A stretch of DNA of 44,586 nucleotides from an uncultured Arenicella sp. (GTDB taxonomy: Bacteria; Pseudomonadota; Gammaproteobacteria; Arenicellales; Arenicellaceae), in contig CALKRK010000155.1 of the NCBI GenBank assembly GCA_937989675.1, positions 1-44,586 of the forward strand. The letters run 5' to 3'. A program made the position numbers and the translations under genes. The notes under the pieces are model-generated. The model had not been told where the DNA came from and searched no databases. It worked only from the letters and a program-made list of their open reading frames with translations. This document shows positions 36,049-44,586 of this stretch, in pieces. The stretch's first letter is position 1. Each line of letters begins with the position of its first letter.

Positions 36049-37191
36049 ATGAAAATGAATAGAAGAAATTTCGTCCTCGCGGCGTCCTTAGCTCCGCTTT
36101 CAGCCTGTGTTAAAACGCAAGCGATTTCCAGCGCGGTCAAATCCAGCGGTTTAGCCGAAGCCTACAGAGATAAGTTTCTGGTCGGTGCAGCCGTATCAAC
36201 AGATACTTTGATGAATTCGGATGTCGCAGATCAACAACTTTTGAAATCTGAATTTAATTCTATTACGGCAGAAAACTGTCAAAAGTGGGAGGAAATCCAC
36301 CCTGAATTAGATCGTTGGAATTGGGAGGCGTCCGATCGGTTTGTCAAATTTGGTATCGAGAACAAGCAACATGTGTTGGGGCATACGCTGGTATGGCACT
36401 CTCAAATTCCTGAGCATGTTTTTAGAGATTCAGATCAAAACTTGGCTTCTCCAGGCCTACTGAAAAGCAGGATGGAAAACCACATAAATACGCTCGTGGA
36501 TCGCTACAAAGGCAAAATAGACACGTGGGATGTCGTGAACGAAATTGTCAGCGACGATGGCTATGATAAGTGGCGCGAAAGTGATTGGTACAAAATAATG
36601 GGGCCAGAGTTTTTCTATCATGCGTTTAAAACTGCTCATGCGGCGGACCCGAAGGCCGAGCTTTTGTACAACGACTACAATATGCACTACAAATCTAAGC
36701 AGGTTTTTTTAAAGCGTGCGCTTAGTGAAGCTTTGGATCGTGGAGTGCCAATACATGGAGTTGGTCTACAAGCTCATTACATGTTGGGAGAGCCTAGTAT
36801 CGAGGAAATCGAAAGAGCAATCGAGGTGTACGCCGAGATGGGCTTGTCTGTGCATATTACCGAGCTTGATGTAGACGTATTGCCCGCTGCGTTTGAATAT
36901 ATGGGGGCAGAGATCTCGACGTCGTTCGAATACTCTGATGAACTCAATCCCTACCCAAATGGTCTTCCTGAGGCTGTTGCGGAAGAATTAGCTACTCGAT
37001 ATGCGGAGCTATTTAAACTATTTATTAAGCACAAAGATTCTATTTCTCGCGTTACAACATGGGGCACGACGGATGCCAATTCTTGGAAAAACAATTGGCC
37101 AGTTAAAGGGCGCACCAACTATCCATTACTCTTTGATCGATCCGGCAATCCTAAGAAAGCCTATCATTCGGTTTTAGGCCTTGTGAGTTAA
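36049..37191 (+). CDS. GH10 xylanase, predicted Tat-dependent lipoprotein
   Basis: 380 residues, single GH10 domain (about 38-378) with no binding module. Acid/base E165 in WDVVNEIV and nucleophile E272 in HITELDVD are present. The N-terminus has the twin-arginine pattern NRRNFVLAASL followed by lipobox LSAC (17-20), so it is probably a folded protein exported by Tat and anchored by lipid at C20. This places it at the membrane, possibly periplasmic, as an oligosaccharide-processing xylanase complementing the large secreted GH10. It follows the JmjC-like gene by 20 bases and precedes the GH43 gene, which has its own palindrome. Confidence 0.95.
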   Translation: MKMNRRNFVLAASLAPLSACVKTQAISSAVKSSGLAEAYRDKFLVGAAVSTDTLMNSDVADQQLLKSEFNSITAENCQKWEEIHPELDRWNWEASDRFVKFGIENKQHVLGHTLVWHSQIPEHVFRDSDQNLASPGLLKSRMENHINTLVDRYKGKIDTWDVVNEIVSDDGYDKWRESDWYKIMGPEFFYHAFKTAHAADPKAELLYNDYNMHYKSKQVFLKRALSEALDRGVPIHGVGLQAHYMLGEPSIEEIERAIEVYAEMGLSVHITELDVDVLPAAFEYMGAEISTSFEYSDELNPYPNGLPEAVAEELATRYAELFKLFIKHKDSISRVTTWGTTDANSWKNNWPVKGRTNYPLLFDRSGNPKKAYHSVLGLVS

Positions 37192-37207
37192 CCATTCGGA
37201 TCAATTT

Positions 37208-37230
37208 ATTACAGTCGAGATGACTGTAAT
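37208..37230. promoter_or_regulatory. Operator-like palindrome G (GH43 gene)
   Basis: ATTACAGTC-GAGAT-GACTGTAAT: nine-base exact arms. The core is TACAGTCGA-G-ATGACTGTA, the most divergent copy, with C/G replacing T/A in both arms. It is 30 bases upstream of the GH43 start. TGTAAT (37225-37230) is a possible -10 without a good -35. Confidence 0.65.
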
Positions 37231-37260
37231 TGTTTTATTATTCAAATTTAGAGTGAACAG

Positions 37261-38904
37261 ATGAACATTTCCATCTCCAAAAAAATTAAAAACCCTATCT
37301 TACCCGGATTTAATCCTGACCCATCCATAGTTAGGGTGGGTGAAGATTTCTATATAGCAACTTCTACATTCGAGTGGTATCCCGGTGTGCAAATTCACCA
37401 TTCGCGTGACTTAGTTAATTGGCGCCTGGTGTCGAGGCCGCTTAATCGACCAGATTTACTCGATATGATTGGCGAGCCCTGTTCTTGCGGTATTTGGGCT
37501 CCTTGCTTAACGTATTCCGATGGCCTCTTTCATTTGATTTATACCGATGTAAAGCGATTTGATGGAATAAAAGATACGCCTAACTTTTTAACCACTTGCG
37601 AGACTATCGATGGTGATTGGTCAGAACCGGTTTATTTGAATAACAGTGGGTTCGATCCATCTCTTTTTCATGATGATGACGGTCGCAAATGGTTAGTGAA
37701 TATGGTTTGGGATTATCGACCAAACAAAAATCCATTTGGTGGCATCTATCTGCAGGAGTATTCACCGGATGAGAGAAAAATGATCGGCCCGGTCACTAAT
37801 ATATTCAAAGGCACCGACTTGGGGCTAACCGAAGCGCCTCACCTCTACAAGAGAAATGGCTACTACTATTTAGTCACGGCGGAAGGTGGAACGGAGTATG
37901 ATCACGCAATGACAATGGCACGTTCAAAAACAATTGACGGGCCGTATGAAGTAGACCCAATCAAACATTTCGTTACTTCGAAGGATAACCCAGACCTTTA
38001 TATCCAACGAGCTGGGCATGGTGATTTTGTTGAAACTGAAGATGGGCAAGTCTATGTTGTACACCTTTGTGGGCGTCCATTACCAGGCCCTCAAAGGCGC
38101 TGTGTTTTAGGTCGAGAAACAGCCATACAGGAGGCCTATTGGAATGAAGATGGTTGGTTGCGATTGAAAAATGGCACCAATGAACCAGACGATATTGTCG
38201 AGCACGCCGGTTTAGCGGCCTGTGAATGGCCTGATGAAAATCCGAGAACCACTTTTGAAGGCGAAGAGTTGCCGATCGACTTTCAATGGTTAAGAACGCC
38301 GTACAAGGACGAGCTTTTTAGTTTGACAGAGCGCCCAGGGTACTTAAGATTGTTTGGTCGAGATTCCTTAGGTAGTTGGTACTATCAATCTTTGGTGGCG
38401 CGACGTCAACAAGCGTTTAACTATAGATCCGAGACAAAAATAGATTTTTCTCCAGAGAGCTTTCTGCAAAAAGCTGGGCTGGTGAGTTACTACAACTCTC
38501 ACAAATATCACTACTTCTATATCAGTATCAATGACGATGGTCAGCGAATTCTATCAATCATGAGTTGCGAGGGTGATCCTTCGCAAAATTTCATATTCCC
38601 TCTGTCTTCATCTGAATATGCAAGCGTTACCGACTCTGATGGAAACATCGTTATTCCGTCTAATGGGGCTGTTTATTTGAGGTCTGATGTAGCTGGTTCC
38701 GAGCTTACGTTTTCTTGGTCAATGGATGGAGACAACTGGAATCAAGTGCCATGTGTATTAGATCAGAGCTTGATCTCTGATCAGGCAGGAAAAGGCGCAG
38801 GTTGCAGTTTTACTGGTGCATTCACTGGCATGGCATGCCAAGACTTAGCCGGCACTAAAATCGCAGCTGACTTTGAGTATTTTGACTACATAGAACAGCC
38901 TTGA
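37261..38904 (+). CDS. GH43 beta-xylosidase (Selenomonas SXA type)
   Basis: 547 residues: five-bladed GH43 catalytic domain (about 8-320) and C-terminal concanavalin-like domain (about 340-545). It resembles the Selenomonas ruminantium beta-xylosidase along its length. Expected catalytic residues are D20 (FNPDPSI, base), D132 (GFDPSLF, pKa modulator) and E191 (TEAPHLY, acid). No signal peptide is present, so it acts inside the cell on imported xylobiose and short oligomers. An operator-like palindrome lies 30 bases upstream. The C-terminal stop is embedded in a 20-base direct repeat (38891-38950). Confidence 0.97.
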   Translation: MNISISKKIKNPILPGFNPDPSIVRVGEDFYIATSTFEWYPGVQIHHSRDLVNWRLVSRPLNRPDLLDMIGEPCSCGIWAPCLTYSDGLFHLIYTDVKRFDGIKDTPNFLTTCETIDGDWSEPVYLNNSGFDPSLFHDDDGRKWLVNMVWDYRPNKNPFGGIYLQEYSPDERKMIGPVTNIFKGTDLGLTEAPHLYKRNGYYYLVTAEGGTEYDHAMTMARSKTIDGPYEVDPIKHFVTSKDNPDLYIQRAGHGDFVETEDGQVYVVHLCGRPLPGPQRRCVLGRETAIQEAYWNEDGWLRLKNGTNEPDDIVEHAGLAACEWPDENPRTTFEGEELPIDFQWLRTPYKDELFSLTERPGYLRLFGRDSLGSWYYQSLVARRQQAFNYRSETKIDFSPESFLQKAGLVSYYNSHKYHYFYISINDDGQRILSIMSCEGDPSQNFIFPLSSSEYASVTDSDGNIVIPSNGAVYLRSDVAGSELTFSWSMDGDNWNQVPCVLDQSLISDQAGKGAGCSFTGAFTGMACQDLAGTKIAADFEYFDYIEQP

Positions 38905-38950
38905 GCTTGATAGAACAGCCCTGAGCTCGATAAAACAGCCCTGAGCTACT
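38891..38950. repeat. Short tandem repeat at the end of the GH43 gene
   Basis: Nearly three copies of a 20-base unit TAGAACAGCCTTGAGCTTGA (38891-38910, 38911-38930, and 38931-38950, the last diverging in its final bases). The GH43 stop codon TGA (38902-38904) lies inside the first copy. It looks like a recent slippage duplication. Confidence 0.75.
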
Positions 38951-39199
38951 CGAGTCGCCTTCGAATATCCTCGAGGATGCTGACGCTCTGCGAGTTTAAT
39001 TTGATTTTAATCAAGTTAATGATGGCCCCGCGCAGAGTGTTTGCGTAGTGATGCAAGTGTGAACATTGAATTGAGAAAGGAGTGACGATCTAGTACGACT
39101 AGTTTCAAAGTTGCATATTGAGCCTTTTGAGCGGACTTTATGATAGTTTTGTTGCACGAGCGGTGAACTCTATTATCAATTTACTCTGAGGGGAGTCTA
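38951..39199. other. Intergenic region with nested hairpins, GH43 to Rieske gene
   Basis: ACGCTCTGCG (38983-38992) can pair with CGCAGAGTGT (39031-39040), one G-U pair included, enclosing an inner hairpin TTAATTTGATT (38996-39006) / AATCAAGTTAA (39009-39019). ATCCTCGAGGAT (38967-38978) is a perfect palindrome just upstream. No T-tract follows. A clear GAGGGGAG ribosome-binding site precedes the Rieske gene. Confidence 0.45.
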
Positions 39200-40342
39200 A
39201 TGAAAGCCAATTTCTACGCTAGCCAAATCGAAAAGGTTATTGCCATGATCAAGGCCGGCAAGGGCGATGAGGCGAGTGATATTGGTATTCTGACTGCACA
39301 AGATTACGTTAATAAGGAACGTTTGCTGGCTGAGAAGGCAATGTTTCGAAAGTTGCCATTAATAGTTGCCCACAGTACCGAGGTAAGTAGTGCAGGTGAT
39401 TTTATTGTCAGGGAATTAGATGGCCGTTCGTTTTTGATTGTGCGTGGTGACGATGGTGTTGCGCGGGCTTTTTACAATTATTGTCAGCACCGTGGTACCA
39501 AATTAGTGCACGAATCAGAGGGGTGCAGGAAGAGGTTTAGCTGCCCTTATCACGCATGGACATACGGTGTGCGCGGCAACTTGCTTGGTGTGCCTCGGTC
39601 GGATTTGTTCCCCGGCCTGAATAAGTCAGAGAAAGGTCTAAAACCAGTAACTTTAGAGGAGAGTTTTGGGTTTTTATGGCTAACGCAAGAGCCGACTAAA
39701 GCAGCCTCAGTGGAATCGTATTTAAGTGGTTTAAGCCCCGAGCTTACAGAATTGGACTTAGGCTCGTATCAGATATATTTCGATAAAACCCGCACTTTGA
39801 AAGCTAATTGGAAGCTGCCAATTTTCGCGTTTCTTGAGTCATATCACATTAGCACATTGCATCGAAATTCGATTGCCGACTTTTTTTACGAAAATATTGC
39901 GTACAGCGAACGTTTTCCGCCACACATTCGCTCTTTTGTACCGCGTAAGAATGCGCTCGAATTGGCTGATGCAGACCTCAGTGCACGGAATATTTCTGAA
40001 TATATAACGCCAACTAACATCGTGTTTCCAAACGTGTGTATGATCGCGCATCCAAGCAGCTACACTATTATCTCAATGTTTCCAGGGCAGACGCCCGGGA
40101 CCAGTATCTGGCGACATATGTTATTGGTTCCCGAGATACCTAAAACAGATGCAGAACGTGCACATTTTGATAAAACCGTTGCTGTACTTGATGGTATTAC
40201 CTACGAGAAGGAAGATTTTTGGATATCCGAGCAGGCACAAGAAGGCATTAATGCGGGTGCAATTGAAGAGTTGGTACTGGCTAAGAATGAGTATATGTTG
40301 AAAGTATTTGCGGACACCGTAGCTGAGTGGTCGCAGGCCTAG
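39200..40342 (+). CDS. Rieske-type non-heme iron oxygenase, alpha-subunit-like
   Basis: 380 residues. The Rieske centre is C95-x-H97 and C115-x-x-H118 (YCQHRG and CPYHAW). The mononuclear iron site is E213-x-x-H216-x4-H221 (ESYHISTLHR), with an acidic residue near D339 as the third ligand. Such enzymes hydroxylate, demethylate or desaturate aromatic or methylated substrates with electrons from a separate reductase, which is not encoded in the window. It has a strong GAGGGG ribosome-binding site. It is separated from the GH43 gene by 295 bases without an operator-like palindrome. A role in removing methyl or aromatic groups from xylan is speculation. Confidence 0.9.
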   Translation: MKANFYASQIEKVIAMIKAGKGDEASDIGILTAQDYVNKERLLAEKAMFRKLPLIVAHSTEVSSAGDFIVRELDGRSFLIVRGDDGVARAFYNYCQHRGTKLVHESEGCRKRFSCPYHAWTYGVRGNLLGVPRSDLFPGLNKSEKGLKPVTLEESFGFLWLTQEPTKAASVESYLSGLSPELTELDLGSYQIYFDKTRTLKANWKLPIFAFLESYHISTLHRNSIADFFYENIAYSERFPPHIRSFVPRKNALELADADLSARNISEYITPTNIVFPNVCMIAHPSSYTIISMFPGQTPGTSIWRHMLLVPEIPKTDAERAHFDKTVAVLDGITYEKEDFWISEQAQEGINAGAIEELVLAKNEYMLKVFADTVAEWSQA

Positions 40343-40360
40343 CTGGTTCTTATTAAAGCC

Positions 40361-40912
40361 TTAACCTTTACCGAGCAAGACATATACAGCGCCGGTGCCG
40401 CCATCATTGGCGGGGGTTGAGACAACCGCAATAACATGTTGATTTTTACTTAACCACCCAATCAACATATTCTTTAACACTGGCTTTCGGCCCGCTGAGT
40501 TACGCCCTTTGCCGTGCACAATTCTTACCGCTCGCACATTGTCTCGCGCGCACTCATTGATAAAACCGTGCGTTTCTTGTTTGGCTTCTCCAGCAACGAG
40601 ACCATGCAAATCCAGTTCGTCCTGAATGGCGTAATCGCCGCGGCGCAGTTTTTTTAGCAAGCGGCTTGAAAAGCCCGACCGCAAGAACTTAAGCTCATCG
40701 CCACTTTCAAAGCTAGCGCTTTCGTCAGACTCCTCGAGCAATTCTTGCATTACGCGCTGATCATCCAGTTGTCGTTGTCTAGGCGTTGGGTCAGCTGGCT
40801 TTCGGTAGGGCGTGATTTTATCTTGTTTTAGTGGCTTAACGCCCATGTCGAGCAACTGCGCCAGCTCCTCAGGGGTGGCGCAGTCAGGTTTGGAATCGTC
40901 ATGAGGGGGCAT
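40361..40912 (-). CDS. Smr-domain protein
   Basis: 183 residues. The C-terminal ~90 residues form a Smr domain with the LDLHGL motif (in DELDLHGLVAGEA) and the later IVHGKGRNS stretch, common to bacterial MutS2-type and stand-alone Smr nucleases. The N-terminal half is charged and disordered-looking. The stand-alone gammaproteobacterial proteins (SmrA/SmrB type) are linked to RNA or DNA cleavage, including at collided ribosomes for SmrB. It converges with the Rieske gene, with 18 bases between stops, and lies 38 bases downstream of trxB in the same direction. Confidence 0.9.
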   Translation of the reverse strand: MPPHDDSKPDCATPEELAQLLDMGVKPLKQDKITPYRKPADPTPRQRQLDDQRVMQELLEESDESASFESGDELKFLRSGFSSRLLKKLRRGDYAIQDELDLHGLVAGEAKQETHGFINECARDNVRAVRIVHGKGRNSAGRKPVLKNMLIGWLSKNQHVIAVVSTPANDGGTGAVYVLLGKG

Positions 40913-40950
40913 GGTTCTATTATGCCGTTTCGTCGTAAAGGTTGTGTCGC

Positions 40951-41967
<1,017 letters not shown>

Positions 41968-42099
41968 TTAATAGTAATTGTGAGCTTCATTTCAAGCCCT
42001 GCCTAACAAAACCTTAGGAAAGATGTTATTCCCTATTTTTCGCGTTAGAATAAGGCGTTTTAGGGGATAGCGGATCTGTAATAGGACCAAAAGAAAGAG

Positions 42100-44424
42100 A
42101 TGCCACAGGCAAAACGAAAACAAGTAAAAGAGTCGACTGAGGGGTTGCTGTCGCCACGAGTACAGGAGTTGAGCTCTGAAATAGTGGTGGTGGTAAGTGC
42201 GTTTATTTCTATTTATGCGCTGTTATCTTTGCTGACGTATAACCCAGTTGACCCGGCGTGGTCTCATAGTGGCGGGCATGGGCGCGAGGTAAGCAATCTT
42301 GGAGGGTCATTTGGCGCGTATTTTTCAGACATGTTATTGCATGGTTTTGGATACATTGCCTTTTTAGTTCCGATTATGATTTTGGCTTTGGGTATTAGCT
42401 ATTTTCGTAATCGTCATGACACCTCTGAGCCTTCATATTTAAATCGAGTGCTGGTTGCAATCGGATTCTTAATTACCGTTATGGGTGGGTGTGGGCTTGA
42501 AAACTTGCATTTCAACCATTGGGCCGAATCCAAGCATTTTAATGCTGGTGGTTATCTAGGCGGTTGGTTGAATGGAGGCTTGGTTGAGTTGTTTGGTCAG
42601 CTTGGTTCTACCTTGATGATGGTGACCTTATTTCTTACTGGAGTTACGATCTTTTCTGGATTGTCTTGGTTTAAGCTAATGGACTCAATAGGGGCGGCCA
42701 TTTTCAAGACGATTGAGAATTTTCACGAGCGGCGTGAACAGAAAGAAGACAGAGAGATTGGCGCGAAAGCACGTATTGTTCGTCAAGAAACCGTTACCGA
42801 ACTCAAAGAGAAGGTAAAGATTGCGCCGACTATTAAGCCCAAGATTGCACCAGCGCTGGCTAAAAAGGAGGACAGTGGCCGGATGGAGCGAGAGAAGCAG
42901 GCCAACTTGTTTGATACCATGCACAGCTCAAATGATGCTTTGCCCGCACTATCGTTACTTGATCCGCCTGAGCCGCAGGCATTCGGTTATTCTGATGAAG
43001 AGTTAAATGCACTTTCTGTGTTGCTGGTTAAAAAGCTTGCCGATTTCAATGTGTCAGTTGAGGTAGTCAGCGTTCATCAAGGGCCGGTTATTACTCGCTT
43101 CGAAATTGACCCAGCGCCAGGCATCAAGGCGGCGACGATTACCGGTTTAGCGAGGGATTTAGCCCGAGCTATGTCGACGGTGAGCGTTCGAGTGGTTGAG
43201 AATATCCCTGGTAAGTCGTACATCGGTATTGAAATACCCAATGAGTCACGTGAGATTGTGCGCCTAGTTGAAGGTTTGTCGTCTAGCCAGTTTGAAGATA
43301 TGAGTTCGCCATTGGCTTTAGTGCTTGGGAAAGACATCAGTGGCAAAACTGTGATTGCCGACCTGGCGAAAATGCCACACGTACTAATTGCGGGAACCAC
43401 TGGTTCCGGTAAGTCGGTTTGTATTAATGCGTTGATCTTAAGTCTTATATACAAGGCTACGGCGCAACAGGTTCGCATGATTATGGTTGACCCGAAGATG
43501 CTCGAACTTTCGGTGTATGAGGGTATTCCGCATCTGATGTGCCCCGTGGTGACCGACATGAGCGAGGCTGCTAATGCGCTGCGTTGGAGCATCGTAGAAA
43601 TGGAGCGCCGCTACAAGCTTATGTCTGAGCTAGGCGTAAGGAATTTGGCCGGTTATAACCGCAAGATTAAATTAGCCGAAGAATCCGGTAAGCCCATTTT
43701 GGACCCGATGGTACGAGAGGGTCAGGTGGCTGAACCATTGCAAGAGCTGCCATGTTTGGTGGTTATTATTGATGAATTGGCCGATTTGATGATGTCAGTG
43801 GGCAAGAAAGTAGAGGAGTTAATTACACGCTTGGCACAAAAAGGGCGGGCGTCAGGTATTCACTTAGTATTGGCGACTCAGCGGCCATCGGTTGATGTGA
43901 TCACCGGCTTGCTAAAGGCGAATATCCCAACGAGAATAGCGTTTCAAGTGTCTTCCAAGGTGGATTCGCGCACGGTGATTGATCAAATGGGCGCCGAGAT
44001 GCTGCTTGGCCATGGAGACATGCTTTATGTACCTCCGGGTACCAGTTTGCCTGAGCGCGTACATGGTAGCTTTGTTTCGGATAAAGAAGTTCATGAAGTG
44101 GTTCAGTCGCTTAAAGGCACGTCTAAACCTGAGTATGATGAGTCGATCTTAAGCGCGCCCAAAGAAGTGAATGATGCATTGCCTAGTGCTTTTCGTGACG
44201 AAGCGGTTAATGATGACCCCGAGAACGACCCGTTATACGACCAAGCGGTAGAATTTGTGACGCGCACTCGCAAAGCCTCTATTTCGTCTGTGCAACGCCA
44301 ACTTCGTGTTGGCTACAATCGAGCGGCGCGCATGATCGAAACTATGGAAATGACTGGCGTGGTAACACCTGCCGAAGAAAATGGGCGTCGTGAAGTGTTG
44401 GCTCCACCGCCACCAGAGGATTAA
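42100..44424 (+). CDS. ftsK: DNA translocase FtsK
   Basis: 774 residues. Four N-terminal membrane segments (up to about residue 190) anchor it at the septum, followed by a short charged linker and a RecA-like motor with Walker A GTTGSGKS (432-439 region) and Walker B VVIIDELAD. The C-terminal gamma winged-helix domain (about 700-765) recognises KOPS sequences. It pumps chromosome ends through the division septum and activates XerCD. The linker is shorter than in E. coli FtsK (1329 residues), as in many other bacteria. It precedes lolA by 34 bases. Confidence 0.98.
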   Translation: MPQAKRKQVKESTEGLLSPRVQELSSEIVVVVSAFISIYALLSLLTYNPVDPAWSHSGGHGREVSNLGGSFGAYFSDMLLHGFGYIAFLVPIMILALGISYFRNRHDTSEPSYLNRVLVAIGFLITVMGGCGLENLHFNHWAESKHFNAGGYLGGWLNGGLVELFGQLGSTLMMVTLFLTGVTIFSGLSWFKLMDSIGAAIFKTIENFHERREQKEDREIGAKARIVRQETVTELKEKVKIAPTIKPKIAPALAKKEDSGRMEREKQANLFDTMHSSNDALPALSLLDPPEPQAFGYSDEELNALSVLLVKKLADFNVSVEVVSVHQGPVITRFEIDPAPGIKAATITGLARDLARAMSTVSVRVVENIPGKSYIGIEIPNESREIVRLVEGLSSSQFEDMSSPLALVLGKDISGKTVIADLAKMPHVLIAGTTGSGKSVCINALILSLIYKATAQQVRMIMVDPKMLELSVYEGIPHLMCPVVTDMSEAANALRWSIVEMERRYKLMSELGVRNLAGYNRKIKLAEESGKPILDPMVREGQVAEPLQELPCLVVIIDELADLMMSVGKKVEELITRLAQKGRASGIHLVLATQRPSVDVITGLLKANIPTRIAFQVSSKVDSRTVIDQMGAEMLLGHGDMLYVPPGTSLPERVHGSFVSDKEVHEVVQSLKGTSKPEYDESILSAPKEVNDALPSAFRDEAVNDDPENDPLYDQAVEFVTRTRKASISSVQRQLRVGYNRAARMIETMEMTGVVTPAEENGRREVLAPPPPED

Positions 44425-44458
44425 ATGTCCGTTGCGAGAATCTAGAGTGAGCTTTGCT

Positions 44459-44586
44459 ATGAAACAAATATTGATGGTGTTGCTATTTAGCGTGTTTAGT
44501 TTGAACACTCAGGCGTCCGAAAAAGAGCTGCGCGGTTTTTTTACTGGCGTAACGACTTTGCAAGCGAACTTTAGTCAGCGAGTGAC
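44459..44586 (+). CDS. lolA: LolA, start only (outer-membrane lipoprotein carrier)
   Basis: The first 42 codons are in the window; the gene runs past the right edge. The signal peptide MKQILMVLLFSVFSLNTQA is followed by a mature start with the TLQANFSQRV pattern typical of LolA. LolA carries lipoproteins across the periplasm to LolB. Its position 34 bases after ftsK matches the conserved ftsK-lolA order. Confidence 0.88.
   Translation, partial: MKQILMVLLFSVFSLNTQASEKELRGFFTGVTTLQANFSQRV

Overview
The window looks like a chromosomal segment of a Gram-negative, probably marine or aquatic, gammaproteobacterium that degrades xylan. The pointers are a large TonB-dependent receptor, secreted CBM-bearing xylanases, and a trxB / ftsK / lolA block at the right end, an order common in Gammaproteobacteria. 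I cannot name the genus. I saw no tRNA, rRNA, CRISPR array, insertion sequence or phage gene.

Layout, left to right. 1-763: end of a TPR-type protein and a small DUF4087-like exported protein. 1224-5946 (leftward): a GH8 xylanase with two CBM22-like modules, then a transketolase. 6212-11396 (rightward): an operon of an exported nucleoside-hydrolase-like protein, a flavin-dependent tryptophan-halogenase-family protein, a second degenerate halogenase-like protein, an exported cupin and a ThuA-domain protein. 11818-15306: a GH10 xylanase with five C-terminal CBM22-like modules. 16029-21297: a GPH-family transporter diverging from xylB-xylA and a NrtR-like Nudix regulator. 21483-21819: a histidine-kinase remnant. 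21900-31312 (leftward): transaldolase, phosphoglucose isomerase, pentonate dehydratase (IlvD/Edd), a 2-keto-3-deoxypentonate dehydratase-like FAH protein, a ketoglutarate-semialdehyde-type dehydrogenase, a kelch lipoprotein and a 2-hydroxyacid dehydrogenase. 31792-38904 (rightward): TonB receptor, JmjC-like cupin protein, Tat-type lipoprotein GH10 and GH43 beta-xylosidase. 39200-40342: a Rieske oxygenase. 40361-44586: core genes smr-like, trxB, ftsK and the start of lolA.

How it fits together. Exported GH8/GH10 enzymes would cut xylan, the TonB receptor would import oligomers, the lipoprotein GH10 and GH43 would finish them to xylose, and the GPH symporter would carry sugar across the inner membrane. 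XylA and XylB feed xylulose-5-phosphate into a locally encoded transketolase, transaldolase and phosphoglucose isomerase. A second, oxidative (Weimberg-type) route is encoded from the aldonate onward, but no pentose dehydrogenase is seen here.

The main discovery is regulatory. A palindrome with consensus TATAGTCAT-N-ATGACTATA recurs at eight intergenic places, in front of nearly every transcription unit of the locus. The Nudix protein encoded after xylA, with a decayed Nudix box and a NrtR-like C-terminal region, is the best candidate to bind it. The most perfect copy (29 bp, 6164-6192) controls the halogenase operon, which places a halogenase, a degenerate halogenase partner and several unexplained proteins inside a xylan regulon.
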